Assembly (NCBI GenBank): GCA_023460575.1
Contig: JAEWPQ010000079.1
Location: 1-48,834, forward strand
Source of the DNA: Bacillota bacterium
GTDB lineage: Bacteria; Bacillota; Clostridia; Lachnospirales; Lachnospiraceae
Length of the DNA: 48,834 nucleotides
Direction of reading: 5' to 3'
Shown here: piece after piece, positions 34,687 through 42,074 of the stretch
Layout: every line of letters begins with the position of its first letter
How positions within the stretch are numbered: position 1 is the stretch's first letter
Position numbers and translations under genes: made by a program
Notes under the pieces: model-generated
Told to the model about the DNA's origin: nothing
What the model saw: only the letters and a program-made list of their open reading frames with translations
Database searches by the model: none

Positions 34687-35211
34687 ATGAAGAAATTAGA
34701 AGATTATGTCACAAGCATTCCGGATTTTCCGGAGGCAGGAATTATATTCCGCGATGTGACTACCATTCTGGAAGACCCGGACGGACTTTCCATGGCTGTG
34801 GATGGCGTTCGTCAGATGTTAAAAGGAGTGGAATATGATTCTGTAATCGGGCCTGAGTCCAGAGGTTTTATTTTTGGTGTGCCGGTAGCCTATGCAGAAC
34901 ACAAGGGGTTTATACCTGTGCGTAAGAAGGGAAAGCTTCCGAGAGAGGTTCTTTCTGCTGATTATGAACTGGAATATGGCAAGGCAACGGTGGAGATACA
35001 CAAAGATTCCATTAAACCGGGACAGAAGGTGGTTATTATTGATGACCTGATTGCAACCGGAGGAACTATTGAAGCCATCATTAAGCTGGTTGAAGAGCTT
35101 GGCGGTGAAGTGGTTAAGATCTGTTTTATCATGGAACTTGCCGGATTAAACGGAAGAGACAGACTTACCGGATATGATGTGGAAGCGATGATAACCTACG
35201 AGGGTAAATAA
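34687..35211 (+). CDS. apt: Adenine phosphoribosyltransferase
   Basis: 174 residues, purine salvage enzyme making AMP from adenine and PRPP. The PRPP loop VVIIDDLIATGGT lies near residues 114-126 and the N-terminal IPDFPEAGIIFRDVT is the APT signature. It has its own promoter and terminator here. In many clostridia apt stands directly before relA; in this window relA is about 7 kb further on. Confidence 0.96.
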   Translation: MKKLEDYVTSIPDFPEAGIIFRDVTTILEDPDGLSMAVDGVRQMLKGVEYDSVIGPESRGFIFGVPVAYAEHKGFIPVRKKGKLPREVLSADYELEYGKATVEIHKDSIKPGQKVVIIDDLIATGGTIEAIIKLVEELGGEVVKICFIMELAGLNGRDRLTGYDVEAMITYEGK

Positions 35212-35215
35212 TAGT

Positions 35216-35284
35216 AAGAGAATTTAAGGTTTTTTGCTGCCTGTTTTTCCTGGGTAAACAAAGGCTTTGAATTCTCTTTTTTTC
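35216..35284 (+). terminator. Intrinsic terminator after apt
   Basis: AAGAGAATT (35216-35224) pairs with AATTCTCTT (35270-35278) around a long loop; the right arm continues into a run of seven T. Confidence 0.65.
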
Positions 35285-35355
35285 AAATAAGAATCCTTGT
35301 AAAATCGATATTTTTTTGTCATAATTTATTTTTTTTTGTACATGTCTGATGCCTA

Positions 35356-35413
35356 TTGATTTTCTGATTTTGAGTGTGATATGATGAGTCCAACACGTTG
35401 GATTGTATACAAT
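35356..35413 (+). promoter_or_regulatory. Promoter of the GltD-like gene with two abutting palindromes
   Basis: TTGATT (35356-35361), an 18-bp spacer and TATGAT (35380-35385). At the expected start of transcription lie TCCAAC-AC-GTTGGA (35389-35402) and the perfect palindrome ATTGTATACAAT (35402-35413), sharing one base. The second has the TTGTATACAA form used by some FadR-type GntR regulators. No such regulator is encoded in this window. Confidence 0.6.
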
Positions 35414-35479
35414 GTGCAACATAAGAACAATTGAAACTGGAAAGAATAATAGAGAGCAAAAACGAAAGGAAAATAATTT

Positions 35480-36703
35480 ATGGCTGTACATGTAATTGAT
35501 GAAGCAAACAGATGTTTAAACTGCAAAAAGCCATTATGCCGGCAGGGATGTCCCATACAGACTGCCATTCCCCAGATGATTCAGGCATTTAAAGAGGGGA
35601 ATTTAAATAAAGCAGGAGAGATGGTATTTGAAAATAATCCCATGTCTCTGGTCTGCTCTCTGGTCTGCAACCATGAGAAGCAGTGTGAAGGTCACTGTAT
35701 ATTAGGAAAAAAGGGTCAGCCAGTCCATATCAGCAGTATTGAAAACTATATTTCTGATACAATTTTTGATCAGATGAAGATTGAATGTCTGCCTAAGAAC
35801 GGGAAGAAGGTGGCAGTGATCGGTGCAGGACCGGCCGGAATCACCATTGCTATCCTGCTTACAAAAAAGGGCTACAGTGTGACCATTTTTGATGCCAGAG
35901 ATAAGGTTGGAGGAGTATTACAGTACGGTATTCCTGAATTCCGCCTTCCTAAATCCATACTGGAACGTTATAAGAAAAAGCTGCTGGAAATCGGTGTGAA
36001 AATACGTCCGAACACAGCCATTGGTACAGCACTGGAAATAAAAGATCTGATTCGGGATGGATATCAGAGTATCTTTATCGGAACTGGTGTATGGAGACCA
36101 AAAACTCTGGGAGTAAAGGGAGAATCTCTGGGTAATGTCCATTATGCCATTGACTATCTTGCTAATCCGGATGCCTATCATCTGGGAGATACCATTGCCA
36201 TCATAGGAATGGGCAATTCCGCTATGGATGTAGCCAGAACTGCCATTCGCCACGGCGCCAGAAAAGTAACTCTTTATGCAAGAGGTATGGCAAGCAACGC
36301 CAGTGAACATGAAACAGCCTATGCCAGACTGGACGGTGCTGAATTTCAATTCGGAATGCAGATTGTGGAAATAACAGATGATGGTCCTGTATTTGTAAAG
36401 GTTCTTTACGATGAAGATGGAATACAGACAGGACTTGGTGAGGAGCGGGAGCAGATCTTTGCCGATTCCACCATAATTTCTGTCAGCCAGGGGCCAAAGA
36501 GCAAACTGGTGAATACCACCGAGGGCTTAAAAGCCAGCCAGAACGGTCTGCTTATGACAGACGACAAAGGGCAGACAACCATACCTGGCATATTTGCATC
36601 AGGTGACGTAGTGCTTGGGGCCAGAACAGTCGTTGAGGCTGTGGCCTATTCTAAAACAGTGGCAGAAGCCATGGATGAATATATGAAAACAAAAGAAGAG
36701 TGA
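35480..36703 (+). CDS. GltD-like NAD(P)H-dependent iron-sulfur flavoprotein
   Basis: 407 residues, homologous to the small subunit of glutamate synthase and to NfnB/dihydropyrimidine dehydrogenase electron-transfer modules. The N-terminal domain carries two cysteine clusters (CX2CX4CX3CP from C13 and CX3CX5CX3C near residues 59-74) for two [4Fe-4S] centres. The FAD-binding motif is VAVIGAGPAGIT (near 110) and the NAD(P) motif IAIIGMGNSAMD (near 240). The large GltB subunit is not adjacent, so the redox partner is unknown. It is followed immediately by a transporter gene. Confidence 0.82.
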   Translation: MAVHVIDEANRCLNCKKPLCRQGCPIQTAIPQMIQAFKEGNLNKAGEMVFENNPMSLVCSLVCNHEKQCEGHCILGKKGQPVHISSIENYISDTIFDQMKIECLPKNGKKVAVIGAGPAGITIAILLTKKGYSVTIFDARDKVGGVLQYGIPEFRLPKSILERYKKKLLEIGVKIRPNTAIGTALEIKDLIRDGYQSIFIGTGVWRPKTLGVKGESLGNVHYAIDYLANPDAYHLGDTIAIIGMGNSAMDVARTAIRHGARKVTLYARGMASNASEHETAYARLDGAEFQFGMQIVEITDDGPVFVKVLYDEDGIQTGLGEEREQIFADSTIISVSQGPKSKLVNTTEGLKASQNGLLMTDDKGQTTIPGIFASGDVVLGARTVVEAVAYSKTVAEAMDEYMKTKEE

Positions 36704-36708
36704 AAATT

Positions 36709-37617
36709 ATGATAAATAGCAGTCTCATAAACCTCCAGGGTATGCTGTTTTTGCTGGTCGCATCCGGAGTGGTTTTAAGGAAACTGGGAATCCTTCCGGA
36801 CAGTGCAAAACAGGTGCTGACAGATCTGGTTATTGATCTCATCCTGCCGTGCAACATTATCAGTTCCTTTCTCATTGAATTTAATATGGATATTTTAAAA
36901 GGTTTTGCAGTTATTCTGGTGATTGCCACACTGATTCAGTTTGGCTGTCTCATAATAGCCAATACCTTTTATAAAAAGGAACCGGAGCGGCGTAAGAAGG
37001 TGCTTCAGTACGGAACGGTCTGCTCCAATGCCGGTTTTATGGGAAATCCGATTGCAGAGGGGGTTTACGGGGCAGAGGGACTGATGTATGCGTCCATCTT
37101 TCTCGTTCCCCAGAGAATTGTGATGTGGTCTGCAGGAGTCTCTTATTTTACAGAAAGCCCGGATAAGAAGACAGTGGTGAAGAAGGTTCTTACGCACCCC
37201 TGTATTGTTGCAGTATATATCGGTCTGTTTTTTATGATTACCCAGATATCAATGCCAGTATTTTTAGAAAATACCATTCGAAATGTGGGCGGTTGTACTA
37301 CAACGGTTTCCATGGTTTTAATCGGAACAATTCTTGCAGAGGTGAAAGCAGGCAGTATATTTGACAAGGGAATTTTGAAGTATACATTTATCCGTCTGTT
37401 TTTTATTCCCTTTCTGGTTTTTATATGCTGCCGCCTCTTTCCTGTGAGTCCGATGATATCCGGTGTATCGGTGCTGCTGACGGGTATGCCGGCAGGAAGC
37501 ACGACAGCCATACTGGCGGCAAAGTACGAAGGTGATTATATATTTGCCACCAAATGCGTGGTGGTAACCACCCTGCTGTCCCTGGTGACAATTCCTTTGT
37601 GGTGCATGGTTTTATAA
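36709..37617 (+). CDS. AEC-family (auxin efflux carrier-like) transporter
   Basis: About 302 residues with some ten hydrophobic helices in two inverted halves, typical of the AEC family that exports or imports small organic acids. The start is either the GTG at 36700, overlapping the previous stop by 4 nt, or the ATG at 36709; the second has AGAAGAG at a better distance. Coupled to the GltD-like gene. Malate and other carboxylates are known substrates of relatives; none can be assigned here. Confidence 0.83.
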   Translation: MINSSLINLQGMLFLLVASGVVLRKLGILPDSAKQVLTDLVIDLILPCNIISSFLIEFNMDILKGFAVILVIATLIQFGCLIIANTFYKKEPERRKKVLQYGTVCSNAGFMGNPIAEGVYGAEGLMYASIFLVPQRIVMWSAGVSYFTESPDKKTVVKKVLTHPCIVAVYIGLFFMITQISMPVFLENTIRNVGGCTTTVSMVLIGTILAEVKAGSIFDKGILKYTFIRLFFIPFLVFICCRLFPVSPMISGVSVLLTGMPAGSTTAILAAKYEGDYIFATKCVVVTTLLSLVTIPLWCMVL

Positions 37618-37767
37618 TTGAACAGGCTATAAATGGCGTTCTGATGATTTCACCTTCAATGTTCTTTTAATTGATTCTTGATCAATAAAGTCTGCTTTAC
37701 CGTATGCTTGAATTATATTATGCTCTTCTACTGTGAATCCATTTAACATTAGGTTTATTTCCCTGCA

Positions 37768-37796
37768 TTGACCGAATCGGTCCATAGTGTTATACT
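37768..37796 (+). promoter_or_regulatory. Sigma-A promoter of the TetR-Rph operon
   Basis: TTGACC (37768-37773), a 17-bp spacer and TATACT (37791-37796). The -35 hexamer is the first half of operator 1. Start of transcription near 37803, just before operator 2. Confidence 0.85.
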
Positions 37797-37820
37797 CAAA
37801 CTATAAACCGATTCGGTCAA
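37768..37820. promoter_or_regulatory. Twin TetR-type operators flanking the promoter core
   Basis: TTGACCGAATCGGT (37768-37781) and its exact reverse complement ACCGATTCGGTCAA (37807-37820). Each contains the near-palindromic core ACCGA-N-TCGGT, and the centres are about 36 bp apart. One copy covers the -35 box, the other the first transcribed bases. This is the expected design of a tightly autorepressed TetR promoter. Confidence 0.85.
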
Positions 37821-37842
37821 TAACGTTTCAGAAGGTGAAAAT

Positions 37843-38454
37843 ATGGAAAAATTTAGAGAATTATCAGAAGAAAAGCAGCAGCCCATTATTGAGGCAGCGC
37901 TAAAGTGTTTTGGAAAGTATGGATACAAGAAGGCATCTATGGGTGACATTGCCAAAAGCGGTGGAATATCCAAACCCATGCTGTTCCATTATTTTGGTAC
38001 AAAAAGGGATTTATACCTTTACCTGTCAGAATACGTAAGTAATGTTATGACTGACGCTTATAAACGGAATAAAATAGATGTCTGCAATGATTTGTTTGAA
38101 CGCATCACTGCAGCTTCAAGAATGAAAATGGGCATACTGGAAAGGTATCCGCACATACTTAACTTTATTATAAGCATGTTTGAAGAAACAGATGAAGAGG
38201 TAATTGATATTACAAAAAAAATCATGCCAAAAGCCCAGCAATTTTCTTATGAACTGGTGGTAAAAAAGGAGGACGCGGCAAAATTTAAGGACGGTGTGGA
38301 CATAGACGCGGTCATGCGTCTGATGTTCCTTATGGCGGAAGGATACGCTTATGAAATCTCCGATGGACGGTGTGATCTGGAGAAAATCACGGAAGAACTG
38401 GAAAAAACTATACACATGCTGAAAAACAACCTATATAAGGAGGAATACCTGTGA
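37843..38454 (+). CDS. TetR/AcrR-family transcriptional repressor
   Basis: 203 residues. The N-terminal HTH reads MGDIAKSGGISKPMLFHYFGTKRDLY (residues about 26-51); the rest is an all-helical ligand domain with no recognisable ligand signature. It has twin operators around its own promoter and its stop codon overlaps the start of the Rph-like gene, so regulator and enzyme are one transcript and probably one drug-responsive unit. The inducer is unknown. Confidence 0.9.
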   Translation: MEKFRELSEEKQQPIIEAALKCFGKYGYKKASMGDIAKSGGISKPMLFHYFGTKRDLYLYLSEYVSNVMTDAYKRNKIDVCNDLFERITAASRMKMGILERYPHILNFIISMFEETDEEVIDITKKIMPKAQQFSYELVVKKEDAAKFKDGVDIDAVMRLMFLMAEGYAYEISDGRCDLEKITEELEKTIHMLKNNLYKEEYL

Positions 38455-40937
38455 TGCATATATTGAAAATTCAGGATAAAGAAGCCAGTTCCGTCAGGAT
38501 ATCCGGTGGCAAGGGAGCCAGCCTTTCAAGACTTACCCGTCATTTTCCTGAGAAAGTTCCGGGTGGTTTTATTATTACAACAGAATTTTATAGGAACTAT
38601 ATAAAGCCTGCCGTCGTCCTCCATGCCCATGGTGATATAAAATCTGCCGTTGCCGGACTGACGTTACCCGATGAAGCAGTAAAAATAATCAAAACCGCCT
38701 ATGACGGACTAGGGGATAACAATTCTGTAGCAGTCCGCTCCTCTGCTACAGCCGAGGATCTGCCGGATGCTTCTTTTGCAGGCCAGCAGGACACTTTTTT
38801 AAACGTTTCCGGTATTGAAGCAGTAACAAAAGCAGTCGTCAACTGCTTTGCCTCCCTGTATAACCAGCGGGCAGTTTCCTACCGGGCAAAAAACGGGTTT
38901 GACGAAAGCGAAGTCCAAATGGCCGTAGTCGTACAAAGAATGGTAAAAGCAAAGGCTGCAGGGGTCATGTTCACCGCCGATCCCATAACCTCAGACCGAT
39001 TTACAACAGCCATAGAAGCGGTTGAAGGGCTTGGGGAAGAGCTGGTGTCCGGTAGAAAGACTCCGGTCACATGGACGGTCAAGGGTGGAATTGTAAAGAA
39101 AAGAAGCGGTGGAGAGCCATGTCTTACGAAAGTATTGGTAACCGCCCTTTCTGACATAGGGAAAAAAATTGAAACGGAATTTGGCAGTCCCCAGGATATT
39201 GAATGGTGCTTTGACGGGGAGAATTTCTACATTGTTCAGTCCCGGGCAATCACCACTCTTTATCCATGTCCCCCATCTACTGATGGTTTCAAACGCTGTT
39301 TTATCTCTGTCGGCCACTTACAGATGATGACCGACACCATGCTGCCCCTCGGTATGTCTTTTTGGAAATTGATGTCAAAAACAGTAAAGATCACGGAAGT
39401 GGGTGGACGGCCCTATATGGAGATTACCCACAATCTGAACAGTCCGGTTGGCAGGGCCCTGGTGCGGCAAAAGCTTTCCAATTCCGATGAGCTTATGACC
39501 AGTGCATTTAATCAGGTTCTGGAAAGAAAGGATTATATTAAATCCATTCCCAAAGGTCGGAAAAGCGACTTTGCAATACCAAAAGATGTGGCCAGGTGTA
39601 TTACTGCCGGATTCAGAATCTACCGGAAAAACGATCCCGCCATTATTGACAGCTATAACCGGCGCATGGAATCGTTAATCCGGAAAACAAAAAAGGATCT
39701 TGAACTTCTGACAGGCAGGGCAGTGATCGATTATATTACAAACGACACGGAAAATCTCATGAAAAGCCTGTTTGACCCGGAAGGCTTTGGGCCTCTTATG
39801 GTGGCTTTCTTTCTCACAAAGCCGATTGATAAAGCGGGAAAACTCCTTCTTGGGAGGGACAATATAAGCGTTGATGTGTCGAAATCCATAAAGGGGAACA
39901 TCACCTCGGAAATGGGGTATTTCGTCAGTCGTATTGCAGATGCAGCCAGAGATTATCCGGAAGTTTTAAATTATCTTGAAACAGCCGGGGACGGGTTTTT
40001 CATAGATGAATTGAAAAATCAGCAGGGTGGGGTGAAAGCAGCAAAAGCCTTTGAAGAATTTTTCTCCCGGTATGGTATGCGCTGCCCTGGAGAAATCGAT
40101 ATTGCAAAGCCACGTTTTGCCGAAGCACCAGGCAAAATCCTACCTGCCATATTGGCTGATGTAAGGCTTCCGGGGGACCATGCAGAGCAAAGACTTCTTC
40201 AGGGGAAGAGAGAAAGCGGGGAAGCGGTAAAAGCCATGGTTCTGGCTGCCAAAAAGAAATGGGGAATAAGAAAGGCAGCAAAGCTTGCGAAACAGCTTTC
40301 CTTTTACCGGAATTTCTTAGGCCTGCGTGAATCTCCCAAATATTACTGGATGAAACGCTATTGGGAATACAAACAGGCGATTCTCCGGGAATCTGAAAAG
40401 CTTGTGGAACAAGGCAGGCTAAGAAGAGTGGATGATATTTTTTATTTAAACCTTTCGGAGCTTGCGGGATTATTTGCCGGGGACCAGGAACCTGACTATA
40501 AAAAAATTGATGCAATGCGTGCAGATTATGAAAAGTATGCGTCTCTGACTCCTCCACGCCTCATTTTTTCTGACGGAGAAGTGGTAGAAGGAGAATACAA
40601 ACGAAGGGTTCCTGAAGGTGCACTGCCAGGGCTTGCCGTATCAGGGGGTGCAGCAGAGGGCAGGGCCAGAGTTATTCTGGACATAAGGGAAGCTGGAAAA
40701 ATAGAAAAAGGTGATATTCTGGTAACAAAATTCACCGACCCAAGCTGGACTCCTGCTTTTATTTCTGTAAGCGGACTTGTTACAGAAGTAGGAGGAATGG
40801 CAACCCACGGAGCGGTCATTACAAGGGAATACGGCCTGCCTGCGGTGGTAGGTGTAACTGACGCAACAAAACTCATAAAAGATGGAGACCGGATTCGTAT
40901 AAATGGCAATCTTGGTTATGTGGAGTTCCTGAAATAA
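38451..40937 (+). CDS. Rifampin phosphotransferase-like enzyme (PEP synthase-related)
   Basis: 828 residues. An N-terminal ATP-binding domain (GGKGASLSRL with K21, RSSATAEDLPDASFAGQQ, and IVQSRAITTL at its end) is followed by a long helical middle domain (about 280-715). A C-terminal phosphohistidine swivel domain carries H786 in GGMATHGAVITREYG. Unlike PEP synthase or PPDK there is no PEP-binding TIM barrel. This is the order of rifampin phosphotransferases (about 860 residues), which inactivate rifamycins using ATP. The start is GTG 38451 (7 nt after AGGAGG) or ATG 38454. Substrate is inferred; it might be another compound. Confidence 0.82.
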   Translation: MMHILKIQDKEASSVRISGGKGASLSRLTRHFPEKVPGGFIITTEFYRNYIKPAVVLHAHGDIKSAVAGLTLPDEAVKIIKTAYDGLGDNNSVAVRSSATAEDLPDASFAGQQDTFLNVSGIEAVTKAVVNCFASLYNQRAVSYRAKNGFDESEVQMAVVVQRMVKAKAAGVMFTADPITSDRFTTAIEAVEGLGEELVSGRKTPVTWTVKGGIVKKRSGGEPCLTKVLVTALSDIGKKIETEFGSPQDIEWCFDGENFYIVQSRAITTLYPCPPSTDGFKRCFISVGHLQMMTDTMLPLGMSFWKLMSKTVKITEVGGRPYMEITHNLNSPVGRALVRQKLSNSDELMTSAFNQVLERKDYIKSIPKGRKSDFAIPKDVARCITAGFRIYRKNDPAIIDSYNRRMESLIRKTKKDLELLTGRAVIDYITNDTENLMKSLFDPEGFGPLMVAFFLTKPIDKAGKLLLGRDNISVDVSKSIKGNITSEMGYFVSRIADAARDYPEVLNYLETAGDGFFIDELKNQQGGVKAAKAFEEFFSRYGMRCPGEIDIAKPRFAEAPGKILPAILADVRLPGDHAEQRLLQGKRESGEAVKAMVLAAKKKWGIRKAAKLAKQLSFYRNFLGLRESPKYYWMKRYWEYKQAILRESEKLVEQGRLRRVDDIFYLNLSELAGLFAGDQEPDYKKIDAMRADYEKYASLTPPRLIFSDGEVVEGEYKRRVPEGALPGLAVSGGAAEGRARVILDIREAGKIEKGDILVTKFTDPSWTPAFISVSGLVTEVGGMATHGAVITREYGLPAVVGVTDATKLIKDGDRIRINGNLGYVEFLK

Positions 40938-40986
40938 GGAAACCTTTTACACAATGACGAAATAAATAATTGTTGCTTTCCTTATT
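40933..40986. repeat. Inverted repeat between the Rph-like gene and add
   Basis: AATAAGGAAA (40933-40942) and TTTCCTTATT (40977-40986) are exact reverse complements around a 34-nt loop. The right arm lies in the spacer of the add promoter. It lacks a T tract, so it is a weak terminator candidate. Confidence 0.4.
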
Positions 40987-40998
40987 ATATGTTAGAAT
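40970..40998 (+). promoter_or_regulatory. Probable promoter of add
   Basis: TTGTTG (40970-40975), a 17-bp spacer and TAGAAT (40993-40998), about 30 bp before the add start. Confidence 0.6.
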
Positions 40999-41027
40999 GT
41001 TTCCATTGAATGAAGGAGGGATCAATT

Positions 41028-42020
41028 ATGAAGCGACCGGAAACTGACCTCCATCTGCACCTTGACGGGTCCTTATCGATTGATGTGGTAAGGCTTTTAG
41101 CAGCGCAGATCGGATATGATTTTGAAGGACAGGATATAAAGGACAGTGTATCAGTGGGGGAAAACTGTGAAAGCCTCGTGGATTATCTGAAATGTTTTGA
41201 TTTACCAGGGCAGCTTCTCCAGACAGAAGAAGCTCTTACACTGGCATGTGAGGACTTAACCAGACGGCTTGCAGACCAGGGACTTATTTACAGTGAAATC
41301 CGTTTTGCACCTCAGCTTCATATGAGAAAAGGACTTTCAAAAGAAAGAATTCTGGAAGCCGTAATAAAAGGAATGAACAAGGGGATGGAAGGCACCACTC
41401 TGAAAGCCGGACTTCTGCTGTGCGCTATGGTAAACGGATCGGATAAGGAAAATGAGGAGACCTTTGAGCTGGCTTCTTCCTATCTTGGCAAGGGCGTTGT
41501 GGGCGTTGATATTGCAGGACCGGAAGGCCTTGTCCCAATGGCTCATTTTGAACCTCTCTTTAAAAGAGCTGGGCAGAAGAATATTCCATTTACCATACAT
41601 GCAGGAGAATGCGGGGACTGTGAGAATATAATTAAAGCTGTTTCCTATGGAGCAAAGAGAATCGGACACGGTTGTGCGGCAATTCAGTCCCAGTCCTGTA
41701 TGGACCTCTTAAAAAAGGAAAAAATTACCTTAGAGATGTGTGTGATCAGCAACCTTCAGACGAAAGCGGTTCCCTCTATCGAAAAGCATCCGCTAAAAGC
41801 GTTTTACGACTGGGGGATTCCGGTAACCTATAATACAGATAACATGACGGTATCGGATACCACTCTGGAAAAAGAGGCGGAGCTGATTAAGAAGTATATG
41901 GGATTTACGGAAGCAGACTTAAGGCAGATGAACCGCTATGCGCTGGAGTCTGCGTTTATCGGAGCGGAAGAGAAAGAAAAAATAATTGCTTTTTTCGACA
42001 ATAATACGTATAATGTATGA
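41028..42020 (+). CDS. add: Adenosine deaminase
   Basis: 330 residues. Zinc-dependent deamination of adenosine to inosine in purine salvage. Metal ligands H9 and H11 lie in DLHLHLDGS; the family motifs TIHAGE, RIGHGC and the NTDN zinc-aspartate segment follow. The start at 41028 has GAAGGAGGG upstream; a codon at 41010 in frame is unsupported. It lies 54 bp before relA and may share its transcript. The close adenine-deaminase-type relatives make the exact substrate slightly uncertain. Confidence 0.9.
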   Translation: MKRPETDLHLHLDGSLSIDVVRLLAAQIGYDFEGQDIKDSVSVGENCESLVDYLKCFDLPGQLLQTEEALTLACEDLTRRLADQGLIYSEIRFAPQLHMRKGLSKERILEAVIKGMNKGMEGTTLKAGLLLCAMVNGSDKENEETFELASSYLGKGVVGVDIAGPEGLVPMAHFEPLFKRAGQKNIPFTIHAGECGDCENIIKAVSYGAKRIGHGCAAIQSQSCMDLLKKEKITLEMCVISNLQTKAVPSIEKHPLKAFYDWGIPVTYNTDNMTVSDTTLEKEAELIKKYMGFTEADLRQMNRYALESAFIGAEEKEKIIAFFDNNTYNV

Positions 42021-42074
42021 TAACTACGTTTAAAAATCGGTGAAACAGGAATGTTACAAAAAAGGTGACGGCAT

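Noticed and set aside
38451..40937. Annotation as phosphoenolpyruvate synthase
   Set aside because: The N-terminal ATP domain matches, but the phosphohistidine domain is at the extreme C terminus and the PEP-binding TIM barrel is missing.
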